A program made the translations under genes and the position numbers. Below are positions 1-7,134 of a DNA stretch of 12,546 bases, one piece after another (position 1 is the first letter of the stretch; every line of letters begins with the position of its first letter). Location of the stretch: the NCBI GenBank assembly GCA_002501205.1, contig DLRW01000070.1:1-12546 (forward strand), read 5' to 3'. This stretch comes from Flavobacteriales bacterium UBA7878. GTDB lineage: Bacteria; Bacteroidota; Bacteroidia; Flavobacteriales; Schleiferiaceae. Below the pieces are notes generated by a model. That model made no database searches. It saw only the letters and a list, made by a program, of their open reading frames with translations, and was not told where the DNA came from.

Positions 1-1
1 T

Positions 2-232
2 AAAATTCCATTTACTAGTTTTAGACCAACATACATTTATGGTCCAAATAATTACAATAAAGTTGAAAATTGGTTTTTTGAAAGAATAGTAAATTTTAAA
101 GAGATACAGTTTATACCTGACCCAAATACTGATGTTGGGAAGAAAGTAAGATGGTATTTAAGTAGAGAATTAAAAGCGAAGGTGGATCAAGAGCTTAAAA
201 TGAGAAAGCAGGGTTCTGCTTCCTTGCAGTAG
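2..232 (+). CDS. C-terminal end of an unidentified protein, epimerase-like in part
   Basis: An open frame enters from the left edge and ends with TAG at 230-232, giving 76 residues. Residues 7-27 (FRPTYIYGPNNYN, then WFFERI) resemble the segment after the active site of SDR-type NAD-dependent epimerases, especially the CSP41-like branch. The remaining 40 residues (DPNTDVGKKVRWYLSRELKAK and a basic tail) do not continue that family: the expected IPGDG-type loop is absent. It may be a chimera or a gene with a replaced 3' end. By position, directly before a cassette leader repeat, it occupies the slot of the immunity gene of a preceding cassette, but nothing in it shows that role. The resemblance is from memory of the family and is weak. 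Confidence 0.5.
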   Translation, partial: KIPFTSFRPTYIYGPNNYNKVENWFFERIVNFKEIQFIPDPNTDVGKKVRWYLSRELKAKVDQELKMRKQGSASLQ

Positions 233-261
233 TTGGTAAATCGTATTCGAGCAACTGATTG

Positions 262-550
262 GGTAATGTGCTACTTTAGGAGGTGGCGATAAAATTGAAT
301 CGTAACCTGTTGAGAATCAAAAATTCTCACCATTAGAAATGATAGAACAGAGGGTAATTCAGATGAGTTATCCTCTGTTTTTGTTTCGGATATAGAGTTT
401 GATCTTGAAAACACACACTGAAAATGCATATAGGGACTCTACCTTCCGCTTTAACGGTAAGGAATGGGATGATGAGACGGGGAATTTCTATTATGGGGCC
501 CGTTACTACGATCCCAAGATTAGCGTGTGGTTGAGTGTGGATCCATTGGC
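262..550 (+). repeat. Cassette repeat copy A (leader block plus RHS core)
   Basis: First copy of the array repeat. It starts at GGTAATGTGCTACTTTAGG, runs through a small hairpin (TGAGA/TCTCA), a terminator-like hairpin and the sequence encoding the RHS core, and ends at GTGGATCCATTGGC. Near-identical copies lie at 2767-3055, 5253-5534, 6847-7134 and 8319-8664; core-only copies start at 4283 and 12524. The leader half (262-398) is not openly coding in a consistent frame between copies, so conservation is probably due to recombination or recent duplication. Confidence 0.9.
347..386 (+). terminator. Rho-independent terminator-like hairpin, copy A
   Basis: Arms ACAGAGGGTAA (347-357) and TTATCCTCTGT (368-378) pair over 11 positions, with one G-U pair, around a 10-base loop; the run TTTTTG follows. 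It lies 21 bases before the likely start of tip 1, so it would end transcription coming from upstream before the toxin tip. Confidence 0.7.
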
Positions 551-1193
551 TGAGGACTATCCTTCTTTATCCCCCTATACCTTTGTGGCAAACAATCCTG
601 TTGTTTTTATTGATCCAAACGGAGAATCCATTTGGACAACCTTAAAAGGTTGGGCAGTGATGGAACGTGCTTTTCACGCAACCCTGGGCAAGGACAATCC
701 GTTCACATTTGATGGAGTGGAAGTGAAATTTGATGAAAATGCAGATTTATCTGGGTATGACGAGACGCAGATGGAGATGATTGAGCATTATAAAACCCTT
801 ATTCAGGATGAAGATTATGATACCTATGTTTATGTGGTGGGAAATGATGAAGAGTTTAAGGATGAAAATGGGCAAACTTCTACTTTACGAAAACGTAAGG
901 CAACTGGAGTAACTGTGCCTAGCAGTGCAAAGGAACAGTCCATTGTATATTTAAGTGAAGACCCCTTAGTTAGAATTGATGGGGAGTTAAGGCCAACATC
1001 TCAAACTCTAAACGAGCAGGGAATAACATCAGTTCATGAAATTGGCGGCCATGCTTATTATAATCAACAAGGGATAACTAATAAAACTATTAATAATACA
1101 CTTACGACTGAATTTGAAGGAAGGATGCGTGAGATTTATAATGCTTTATATCAAAAGAACTATATTAGAAAAAGACCTCCAATAAGTCATTAA
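399..1193 (+). CDS. RHS tip 1: core plus zinc-metallopeptidase-like toxin domain
   Basis: An orphan C-terminal tip of an RHS polymorphic toxin, 264 residues from a TTG start. Residues 16-75 are the RHS core (FRFNGKEWDDETGNF, YYGARYYDPKISVWLSVDP) ending in IDPNG, the usual boundary where toxin domains are exchanged and where enterobacterial Rhs proteins self-cleave. Residues 76-264 are specific to this tip. They hold HEIGGH at 213-218, an HExxH zinc-binding/catalytic motif, with Glu238 or Glu240 as candidate third ligand, so peptidase activity is inferred. The YD-repeat shell is absent, so on its own it could not be delivered. TTG 399 is the only start between the in-frame TAG at 393 and the core; it may never be used. 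The probable immunity gene begins 9 bases downstream. Confidence 0.8.
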   Translation: MILKTHTENAYRDSTFRFNGKEWDDETGNFYYGARYYDPKISVWLSVDPLAEDYPSLSPYTFVANNPVVFIDPNGESIWTTLKGWAVMERAFHATLGKDNPFTFDGVEVKFDENADLSGYDETQMEMIEHYKTLIQDEDYDTYVYVVGNDEEFKDENGQTSTLRKRKATGVTVPSSAKEQSIVYLSEDPLVRIDGELRPTSQTLNEQGITSVHEIGGHAYYNQQGITNKTINNTLTTEFEGRMREIYNALYQKNYIRKRPPISH

Positions 1194-1202
1194 GGTTGTA
1201 AT

Positions 1203-2165
1203 ATGAGAGTCAGTTTAATTTTATTAATAGTAATTGCTACTAATTGTTTAGGTCAATCAACTTATGACAATTCTAGCTCTCAAGTGGAAGGATATTGCTA
1301 TTTGAGCTCCAGTAGTTTTGTTATTGGGGATACGGTGAAGGTGCGAATGTATGGAGGCCATTATAAAGGTTTCTGTGAAGGTAAAAGCAGTATGTTCGAT
1401 TGGGCGTCGGATTCGCTAAAGGCCAAGAGTGACTGCAGTTATAACCCAAAAGAAGGTGAAATAGGAGTCATTAAGTATGCGTCTCCAAATTTAAATGACC
1501 GTATTGGGATTAATAATATCTTGTATCTAGTTGATTTTAATGGTCACATGGTGGCTATAGGATGTGGATATATTGTCGATGTGGATAGTTTAAGTTTAGG
1601 GGAGTTCAATCAACTCAGAGCCCAAAATGAATCTTTAGCAAACGAGGATTATGCTAATGGGTGTGGTTTTAAGACTTCTTTTTTTAAAGGAGGCTTATAT
1701 GAAGCAGGTGTTTTTTCGATTGATAAGATGGCAGAGACCTTTGCGTGTCAGTTGTTAGAAGATCAAGTTGATACAATTCTCTTGTTTAAGGTTTTTTACG
1801 AGGAAAATCATAAGCTGGGGTTCTCTGAATATGAGGCTGTTATTTGGAGAGAGAATGATGTGTCTACTATTAAATTATTTCAGCAAATTGAGGAGGATTT
1901 AGGATTACCTGAAGCTGCTATTATTGACCTTTCAGCTTTTTTCACATATTTTGAAGAAAACAATCTTGGCTTAAAAGAATCTAGGCCAATTGCTTTGGGC
2001 GGAATGAGTTCACAATTGATTTATTCAATCCAATATATGAGGGGCGATAAATTTTATACAGATTCTTTTTCGGAGTTTGAAGTTCAAAACGACCCTTCAA
2101 ATAGGACCTCCATTTGGGTTGCGATGCTATTAAGTGTTATCGAAGAGAATTTTAATAGAAAATAG
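1203..2165 (+). CDS. Putative exported immunity protein for tip 1
   Basis: A protein of 320 residues that I do not recognise. It begins with a clear Sec signal peptide (MRVSLILLIVIATNCLG, probable cleavage before Gln18). Cys15 is near the cleavage site, but the residues before it do not make a good lipobox, so a soluble periplasmic protein is more likely than a lipoprotein. The rest is mildly acidic with several cysteines (for example residues 32, 58 and 78) and no further membrane segment. It starts 9 bases after the stop of tip 1 on the same strand, the usual place for an RHS immunity gene. An exported immunity protein fits a peptidase toxin that acts in the periplasm. The role is inferred from position only. 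Confidence 0.65.
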   Translation: MRVSLILLIVIATNCLGQSTYDNSSSQVEGYCYLSSSSFVIGDTVKVRMYGGHYKGFCEGKSSMFDWASDSLKAKSDCSYNPKEGEIGVIKYASPNLNDRIGINNILYLVDFNGHMVAIGCGYIVDVDSLSLGEFNQLRAQNESLANEDYANGCGFKTSFFKGGLYEAGVFSIDKMAETFACQLLEDQVDTILLFKVFYEENHKLGFSEYEAVIWRENDVSTIKLFQQIEEDLGLPEAAIIDLSAFFTYFEENNLGLKESRPIALGGMSSQLIYSIQYMRGDKFYTDSFSEFEVQNDPSNRTSIWVAMLLSVIEENFNRK

Positions 2166-2302
2166 AGGGGTAAACTTTCGTAAAAAATTATTACGATAGG
2201 CACTAATGGAGATTGGTACTGAATGTATGCTTTTGTCTTTGTAGAAGGTAAAAATGCATTCTTCGCGAAAGTAGTTCTGGTTTATAGTATGTTTATTTCC
2301 GA

Positions 2303-2674
2303 ATGATATTAAGGTTTTTCCGAAGAATTTATTGGAGGTTTCATGTTTTAATCCAACCAATTACTGCTGATTCTGAGTCGGCTAAAATTCTTGGCTCATC
2401 TTCTTTATTTACTATGGCAACTTTGTTTTGGCTCATTTCGATTTATAAGAGCATTGCCAAATTCTACATTGTTAATCCATTATTAGATAGGCCAAAGGTT
2501 GGTATTGTTTTTATCCTTGCTCTGGCTATTTCAGTTTTTATAATTTTAACAACAAATAAAGAAATTGAAAACTGGGGACAGAGACAGGGGTTTTTATATA
2601 AATACGTATTTGGCCTTTTAAGTTTGATTTATGTGGTTGGTTCGTATATTGTTTTTTTCGGTTTTACCTTATAA
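2303..2674 (+). CDS. Small polytopic membrane protein, possible orphan immunity protein
   Basis: A predicted 123-residue protein with a basic N-terminus (MILRFFRRIYWRFH) and three hydrophobic segments at about residues 33-50, 66-83 and 101-121. It has no toxin tip directly before it: the 137 bases from 2166 to 2302 are non-coding and it sits second after tip 1. Its size, segment spacing and aromatic-rich start resemble the membrane protein at 7919-8302 that follows tip 5, so the two may belong to one family by eye. It could be the surviving immunity gene of a cassette whose tip was lost, or a second protective gene acquired by cassette 1. The exact start is uncertain. Confidence 0.55.
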   Translation: MILRFFRRIYWRFHVLIQPITADSESAKILGSSSLFTMATLFWLISIYKSIAKFYIVNPLLDRPKVGIVFILALAISVFIILTTNKEIENWGQRQGFLYKYVFGLLSLIYVVGSYIVFFGFTL

Positions 2675-2766
2675 AAGCTATTGCTAATTATTGCCTTTGA
2701 TAAATGAGTATTGGGATTAATTATTCAAACCAATCCTAATTTTGGGTATAGAACTTTGTTTGAAGG

Positions 2767-3055
2767 GCAATGTGCTACTTTAGGAGGTGGCGATAAGTTA
2801 AGAATCGTGACCAGTTGAGATTTAAAAATTCTCACCATTAGAAATGATAAAACAGAGGATAATTCAGATGAGTTATCCTCTGTTTTTGTTTCGGATATAA
2901 AGTTTATCTTGAAAAAACACACTGAAAATGCATATGGGAATTCTACCTTCCGCTTTAATGGTAAGGAATGGGATGATGAGACCGGGAACTTCTATTATGG
3001 GGCCCGTTACTACGATCCTAAGATTAGTGTGTGGTTAAGTGTGGATCCGTTGGCG
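2767..3055 (+). repeat. Cassette repeat copy B
   Basis: Second full copy, starting at CAATGTGCTACTTTAGGAGG and ending at GTGGATCCGTTGGC. The leader (2767-2908) differs from copy A by scattered substitutions and a one-base deletion (AGTTTATCTTG instead of AGTTTGATCTTG), which changes the frame relation between leader and core. Confidence 0.9.
2852..2890 (+). terminator. Rho-independent terminator-like hairpin, copy B
   Basis: Perfect 11-bp stem ACAGAGGATAA (2852-2862) with TTATCCTCTGT (2873-2883), 10-base loop, then TTTTTG. It is the best-matched copy of the hairpin in the array. Confidence 0.75.
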
Positions 3056-3772
3056 GCTAAGTATCCTAGTTTATCACCATTTAATTTTGTTGCAAATAAT
3101 CCATTGGCTCTAATTGACCCCGATGGAAAACAATTTAAATTAGCAGGAGATCAGAGAAGGGCTGCTTTTAAGCAATTGAGAAAAGCAATGAAACAGAATG
3201 GCATAGAACTTTCTATGAATAAAGAGACTGGGGTATTAAGTTATAAAGTTACGGACCCAAATGCTAACCGATCCAAAGCTGTTAACACCTTTTTAAACGC
3301 AATTATCGATGCTAAGATGGATGTTACTTTAACAGCTGATTCAGATATGATAACAGATAAAGGAGCAAGGCACAATGGTGGTGCCTTTCTCGGGGCACAA
3401 TACCTCAAAGAGCCGAATGGTGGGGAAAGTGTAGTTGTTAATCAAGAAGCAAACCCTATATTTTTTAGCTCCCTTGAAAGTGCATCAGGTGAATCAAATG
3501 GAAAGAATTTATTACATGAGGCGACTGAAGCTTCAATTATTGGATACGAAGTGCTAAAACAAAAGAAAGATGCAGCTCCAAATGGACCAATTTATCAGAA
3601 CGCACATACTTCGGCAACACCTCACACAAACTCGATAATAATTAATGGGTATGATAGTCAAGGAAATCAGCTTCCTTCATATACTGATCCTTCAGTATAT
3701 GAGTTTCGATATTATACGGATGACGTGTATGGGAATATTATTCCAGTGCCATTTTATACAGATTTAAAATGA
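2909..3772 (+). CDS. RHS tip 2: core plus HExxE metallopeptidase-like toxin domain
   Basis: An orphan RHS tip of 287 residues from a TTG start (TTGAAAAAACAC). The core spans residues 14-73 (FRFNGKEWDDETGNF to IDPDG). The variable part starts KQFKLAGDQRRAAF and contains LLHEATEAS at 201-209 followed by AH at 232-233 and His239. HEATE is an HExxE variant rather than a canonical HExxH; the downstream histidines could complete a metal site. A zinc-dependent hydrolase is therefore plausible but less sure than for tips 1 and 4. The frame is open upstream through the leader block to a TGA near 2816, with no better start. The stop overlaps the ATG of the next gene by four bases (ATGA), showing coupling with its probable immunity gene. 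Confidence 0.8.
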   Translation: MKKHTENAYGNSTFRFNGKEWDDETGNFYYGARYYDPKISVWLSVDPLAAKYPSLSPFNFVANNPLALIDPDGKQFKLAGDQRRAAFKQLRKAMKQNGIELSMNKETGVLSYKVTDPNANRSKAVNTFLNAIIDAKMDVTLTADSDMITDKGARHNGGAFLGAQYLKEPNGGESVVVNQEANPIFFSSLESASGESNGKNLLHEATEASIIGYEVLKQKKDAAPNGPIYQNAHTSATPHTNSIIINGYDSQGNQLPSYTDPSVYEFRYYTDDVYGNIIPVPFYTDLK

Positions 3773-4131
3773 GAACTATTTTCCTTATTCTACTTACTTT
3801 GATTAGTTTAAATGGATCGCCTTTTGTTGTGTCCAAAATGGATTTATCAGAGTGGGATAATGGCGTGGGTATTTTCTGGATAACAGATACAGAGGATACT
3901 TATAAAGTTTTAGTATTTCGAGACTATCATAGCTTTGATCAATTGCCAAGTATAGGGGACACTGTTGACTGGAATCTTGTAAACTATAGTTTCCCAAAAA
4001 ATACTATATCATCTGATGGAGATAGTATTTTATGGCATCCAGGAAGTCACTGGCCAAAATGTTGGTCAAATACTCAAATTAAAATATGTCCAGATACCGA
4101 TAGCTCTTATTTGTATATGTTAGAAAGGTAA
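3769..4131 (+). CDS. Putative exported immunity protein for tip 2
   Basis: A 120-residue protein with no recognised family. The N-terminus (MRTIFLILLTLISLNGSPFVV) reads as a Sec signal peptide. The mature part, about 100 residues, is acidic and rich in Asp and Trp, with two cysteines near the C-terminus (KCWS, KICPD) that could form a disulfide in the periplasm. It overlaps the stop of tip 2 by four bases, the tightest coupling in the array. Overlap, size and export signal support the role of a periplasmic immunity protein against tip 2; the role is inferred from context. Confidence 0.65.
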   Translation: MRTIFLILLTLISLNGSPFVVSKMDLSEWDNGVGIFWITDTEDTYKVLVFRDYHSFDQLPSIGDTVDWNLVNYSFPKNTISSDGDSILWHPGSHWPKCWSNTQIKICPDTDSSYLYMLER

Positions 4132-4282
4132 AAGGTGATGATCCAATTTATCACTTTGACTCTGTTTAGTCATAAAAGTTAGCATATCGATTTTAACATA
4201 GTTCTTTAAGGAGTGGGGGCCATTTTTATTGGTTGTGAGCCTATTAAGATTGAACTGTAAATTATACCGCCTTCTCCAGTCG
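4132..4282 (+). other. Non-coding gap without the cassette leader
   Basis: Between immunity gene 2 and core 3 the conserved leader is missing. There is a weak hairpin at about 4133-4157 (AAAGGTGAT against ATCACTTT, one bulge) that may end transcription of cassette 2. The rest shows no recognisable element. An in-frame TGA at 4251-4253 bounds the frame that runs into core 3. Confidence 0.4.
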
Positions 4283-4390
4283 TTTCCGCTTTAATGGCAA
4301 GGAGTGGGATGAGGAGACTGGGAACTTCTATTATGGAGCGAGATACTATGATCCTAAGATTAGTGTGTGGTTGAGTGTGGATCCGTTGGC
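4283..4390 (+). repeat. Cassette repeat copy C, core only
   Basis: Homology to the other copies begins abruptly at TTTCCGCTTTAATGG and continues to GTGGATCCGTTGGC. None of the leader or its terminator hairpin is present before it. The other leaderless copy, at the right edge of the window, begins at the same place. Confidence 0.85.
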
Positions 4391-5045
4391 AGAAAAGTAT
4401 TCAAGCTGGAGTTCGTATAATTTTACCATGAATAATCCTATCAATTTGAAAGATCCTAATGGAATGTGGGTTGAAGGAGCAGGGTTTTGGAATAATTTGC
4501 TATACTCTGATCAGAGAAATGAGGCCATGTTATTAGCAGGCGAAAACGGTTCTTTTTGGAAAACGAAGAATGGATGGCGAGTTTCTAGGCCAACGCAACA
4601 ACAACCGGTTCAACGTGACGTGTATTTCACTAATGAAGTTTTAGATGAAGTTGAGGTATTTGATATTTTAGATAATGGAGAGAGATCGGTAGATGATCAT
4701 GCAACAAATTTTGTAAGAGGATTAGCTAATATAGCTGTAGTGTTGGGGACGGCCTTGTCTATGCCATTTGTTGCGTTATATAACAATGAAATAAAAAGTG
4801 ATCGTAGTCATTATAAATCATCAAGACCTTTTATAATAAGAGAGGATGTGGGTTTTAGGCAGTTGGATGATGTTAGTAAGCAAGAGGCCGCAAAAGAGAC
4901 AATGAAGGCTACTGTTGGGGCAATCCTATTTGCTATGCCACCTTCACAAGAGTTAAATTGGATGGGTGAGAATATTACGAATGGAGTGAAAGGGATTTTA
5001 AGCGGTCAAGCCCGCGATGCAATTGATGATATAAAAGAAAATTAG
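4365..5045 (+). CDS. RHS tip 3: core plus membrane-active-looking toxin domain
   Basis: The RHS core is in frame from 4284 (FRFNGKEWDEETGNF) but there is no ATG, GTG or TTG between the TGA at 4251 and GTG 4365, which lies inside the core (VWLSVDP). The coordinates use that GTG; the conserved unit really begins at 4284. It therefore looks like a promoterless and startless donor segment. Counting from GTG, KDPNG is at 29-33. The variable part (34-226) has no catalytic motif that I recognise, but contains hydrophobic glycine/alanine-rich stretches at about 117-139 (NIAVVLGTALSMPFVAL) and 181-192 (ATVGAILFAMPP). Together with the two-segment membrane protein that follows, this suggests action at a membrane. 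The function is not established. Confidence 0.7.
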   Translation: MWLSVDPLAEKYSSWSSYNFTMNNPINLKDPNGMWVEGAGFWNNLLYSDQRNEAMLLAGENGSFWKTKNGWRVSRPTQQQPVQRDVYFTNEVLDEVEVFDILDNGERSVDDHATNFVRGLANIAVVLGTALSMPFVALYNNEIKSDRSHYKSSRPFIIREDVGFRQLDDVSKQEAAKETMKATVGAILFAMPPSQELNWMGENITNGVKGILSGQARDAIDDIKEN

Positions 5046-5052
5046 AGGAATT

Positions 5053-5238
5053 ATGGATGGATTAATTGAAGCTATTATATTAATGATATTTGCCCCAGTC
5101 GGCTCTTTTTTTAAATTCCTAGTTTTCAGAAAAAAGACTTTAAAAAAGTATATAGAAGATCAGTCCTTAGTAGATGGATTTTTAGGCTTGTTTATAGTTT
5201 TAGGAATAATGTGGGTCATTTATCGATTATTTGGTTGA
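5053..5238 (+). CDS. Small two-segment membrane protein, putative immunity for tip 3
   Basis: A 61-residue protein (MDGLIEAIILMIFAPVG onward) with two hydrophobic segments at about 5-25 and 42-58, joined by a basic stretch FRKKTLKKY. ATG 5053 lies 7 bases after the stop of tip 3 and is preceded by GAGGAATT, a plausible ribosome binding site. Small hydrophobic proteins of this kind are typical immunity proteins against pore-forming or inner-membrane toxins. The role here rests on position and topology only. Confidence 0.6.
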   Translation: MDGLIEAIILMIFAPVGSFFKFLVFRKKTLKKYIEDQSLVDGFLGLFIVLGIMWVIYRLFG

Positions 5239-5252
5239 TTCTTAAAGCTTGA

Positions 5253-5534
5253 GGTAATGTGCTGCTTTAGGAGGTGGCGATAAAATAGAGTCGTAACCAG
5301 TTGAGAGTCAAAAATTCTCACCATTGGAAATGATAGATCAGGGGGTAATTCAGATGAGTTATCCTCTGTTTTTATTTTGAATACAAAGTTTGATCTTGAA
5401 AAAAACACTAAAAATGCATATAGCGATTCTACCTTCCGCTTTAACGGTAAGGAATGGGATGATGAGACCGGGAACTTCTATTATGGGGCAAGGTATTATG
5501 ATCCTAAAATTAGTGTGTGGTTGAGTGTGGATCC
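5253..5534 (+). repeat. Cassette repeat copy D
   Basis: Third full copy with leader. It starts at GGTAATGTGCTGCTTTAGG, 14 bases after the stop of the small membrane protein, and homology ends at GTGGATCC just before ATTATCAAAGC. The codons after the core diverge earlier than in other copies. Confidence 0.9.
5339..5375 (+). terminator. Terminator-like hairpin, copy D (wobble-rich)
   Basis: Arms CAGGGGGTAA (5339-5348) and TTATCCTCTG (5359-5368) differ from copy B at two positions, yet every position still pairs in RNA if G-U pairs are counted. TTTTTATTTTG follows. Confidence 0.65.
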
Positions 5535-6216
5535 AATTATCAAAGCTCATGAATCGCCCTTTATCTTTACCTCCAACAATCCTTTAATGTTAATTGATCC
5601 TGACGGAAGGGATACAACTGGGGCATTTGATGCCAATAAAGGTTTAAAGAAAATATTTGATTATACCTACAATTATGTTTCTGGTAGAGCAAATAAATAT
5701 AATAGGCAAATTAAAAAAATTGAAGATAAGGCTAGGGGTAAAGATGGGAGTGTAGATTATTCCAAGCTCTCAGATAGACAATTGAGTAGGCTAGAGCGAA
5801 AAGTGGCAAAATGGAAGAAATGGAATGACATTAAAGCCGACTTTGATGAGGCAATTAATTCAGAAACTCAAGTGACTTTTTATACGTTTATCTCACAGCG
5901 TAATGCAGGTGAAACATCCTGGGAATATGGCGGGGTTAGAGCAATGCTTGAGTGGAAGGATACTGATGCTGAAAACATTGCGAATTTGATTCATGAAATG
6001 TCCCACGTTGGAGAACTATTGATGAATGGCGGCCCAATGAAGGGGTCGATTGGAAGTGAAATGACTGCTTATAGAAAAATGCAAACCTATTATCCTCAGT
6101 ATGTAGAAAGTTTTATAAATGACTATAATGGACAAGGAAGTCTTTTAAATGCAGTTTATAATGCATACCCTGGATACGACAAGAGGATACTTTCGAATGC
6201 AGATTTTAAAAAATGA
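5377..6216 (+). CDS. RHS tip 4: core plus HExxH metallopeptidase toxin domain
   Basis: An orphan RHS tip of 279 residues from TTG 5377 (reads MNTKFDLEKNTKNAYSD, then the core FRFNGKEW at 20-27). Core ends at IDPDG, residues 73-77. The variable part contains a long charged helix-like region (about 103-160, rich in Lys, Arg, Asp and Glu), then IANLIHEMSHVGELL with HEMSH at 206-210 and SEMTAYR with Glu228. HExxH followed by Glu 18 residues later fits a zincin with a glutamate third ligand, so a zinc peptidase is a good inference. The TTG start lies in the leader just after the terminator hairpin and may be fortuitous: in the homologous place other copies have TCG. The signal-peptide protein downstream is the likely partner. 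Confidence 0.8.
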   Translation: MNTKFDLEKNTKNAYSDSTFRFNGKEWDDETGNFYYGARYYDPKISVWLSVDPIIKAHESPFIFTSNNPLMLIDPDGRDTTGAFDANKGLKKIFDYTYNYVSGRANKYNRQIKKIEDKARGKDGSVDYSKLSDRQLSRLERKVAKWKKWNDIKADFDEAINSETQVTFYTFISQRNAGETSWEYGGVRAMLEWKDTDAENIANLIHEMSHVGELLMNGGPMKGSIGSEMTAYRKMQTYYPQYVESFINDYNGQGSLLNAVYNAYPGYDKRILSNADFKK

Positions 6217-6231
6217 GTAAATTGAAAAAAA

Positions 6232-6810
6232 ATGAAAAAACACTTTTTCAGAAGGTTTGCGGCATTTTACATCTTAGTTTATCTTTTAACACTTTGTTCT
6301 CAGACAGGCTATAGCCAATCTAAGGATACACTGCATGAGCCTTTTGAGGTAAGTGTGTTGTACGATTTGTATTTAGCTAGAGGGGTTAAGTTAAGCGAGA
6401 TGGGCTTGACCTTCACCTATAAAGAGACTCGGTTCAAGCTTTGGGAAATGAAGCGTGTTTCGTACTATGAAACCATAGAAATACCCTGGGCTGAGCTAGA
6501 TCAAAATGTTATTGATAGTCTATGTGATTATTTGAAGGCCATGGATTGTTTCAATAATTTAAAAAGCATACCGAGGCCCGAGTCCATGGGAAAGACATCC
6601 TTATATATTAGAATTAACGGATTGTGTTTGACGGGACGTACTATGATGGAACATGGATCGTATTATTCACTTTCTAGCTCCAAGGATGAATTCCTTCCTA
6701 ATTATAAACTGGAGGTAGAAGCTATTAATACCTTAGTGGACTATATAAATGCCTTAGTCCCGGACAAATACGATACAATAATAGAACCGCCTAGACAGAT
6801 TGTTAATTAG
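6232..6810 (+). CDS. Putative exported immunity protein for tip 4
   Basis: A 192-residue protein without a family I recognise. The N-terminus MKKHFFRRFAAFYILVYLLT is a classical signal peptide (basic n-region, hydrophobic core) with probable cleavage near GYSQS, residues 26-30. The mature part is soluble, with an acidic central segment and a proline-rich end (IIEPPRQIVN). ATG 6232 is 15 bases after the tip 4 stop. As with cassettes 1 and 2, an HExxH-type tip is followed by an exported protein, which fits neutralisation of a peptidase in the periplasm. The role is inferred from position. Confidence 0.65.
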   Translation: MKKHFFRRFAAFYILVYLLTLCSQTGYSQSKDTLHEPFEVSVLYDLYLARGVKLSEMGLTFTYKETRFKLWEMKRVSYYETIEIPWAELDQNVIDSLCDYLKAMDCFNNLKSIPRPESMGKTSLYIRINGLCLTGRTMMEHGSYYSLSSSKDEFLPNYKLEVEAINTLVDYINALVPDKYDTIIEPPRQIVN

Positions 6811-6846
6811 AAATTTACATTTGATTTGTGGGCATCTTTCCCATCA

Positions 6847-7134
6847 GGTAATGTGCTACTTTAAGAGGTGGCGATAAATTAGAATCGTAACCAGTTGAGA
6901 GTCAAAAATTCTCACCATTAGAAATGATAGAACAGAGGATGATTCAGATGAGTTATCCTCTGTTTTTGTTTCGAATACAAAGTTTGATCTTGAAAAAAAC
7001 ACTAAAAATGCATATAGCGATTCTACCTTCCGTTTTAATGGTAAGGAGTGGGACGATGAGACTGGGAACTTCTATTATGGAGCCCGTTACTACGACCCTA
7101 AGATTAGTGTGTGGTTAAGTGTGGATCCGTTGAC
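6847..7134 (+). repeat. Cassette repeat copy E
   Basis: Fourth full copy with leader, starting GGTAATGTGCTACTTTAAGAGG and ending GTGGATCCGTTGAC. Similarity to copy F continues past the core to about position 7210 (through TATCATTTTGTTCATAATAG and the sequence for LVDPKGM), so cassettes 5 and 6 are the closest relatives in the array. Confidence 0.9.
6932..6970 (+). terminator. Terminator-like hairpin, copy E
   Basis: Arms ACAGAGGATGA (6932-6942) and TTATCCTCTGT (6953-6963) pair over 11 positions with one G-U pair at 6941, followed by TTTTTG. Confidence 0.7.

Noticed and set aside
279..290. AGGAGGTGGCG in the leader as a strong Shine-Dalgarno
   Set aside because: No start codon follows at a usable distance in a frame that stays open, copy E has lost it (AAGAGG), and Bacteroidota rely little on such sites.
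2130..2360. Minus-strand open frame between immunity gene 1 and the membrane protein
   Set aside because: Overlaps both plus-strand genes in antisense and has no recognisable features.
2725..2922. Minus-strand open frame over repeat copy B (similar one at 5220-5408 in copy D)
   Set aside because: It runs across the palindromic terminator hairpin and leader in antisense, so it mirrors the plus-strand repeat (SSELSSVL against SDELSSVF) and has no independent support.
6924..7118. Plus-strand frame starting MIEQRMIQMSYPLFLF before tip 5
   Set aside because: It reads the leader in one frame and the RHS core out of frame; the core is clearly coded in another frame.
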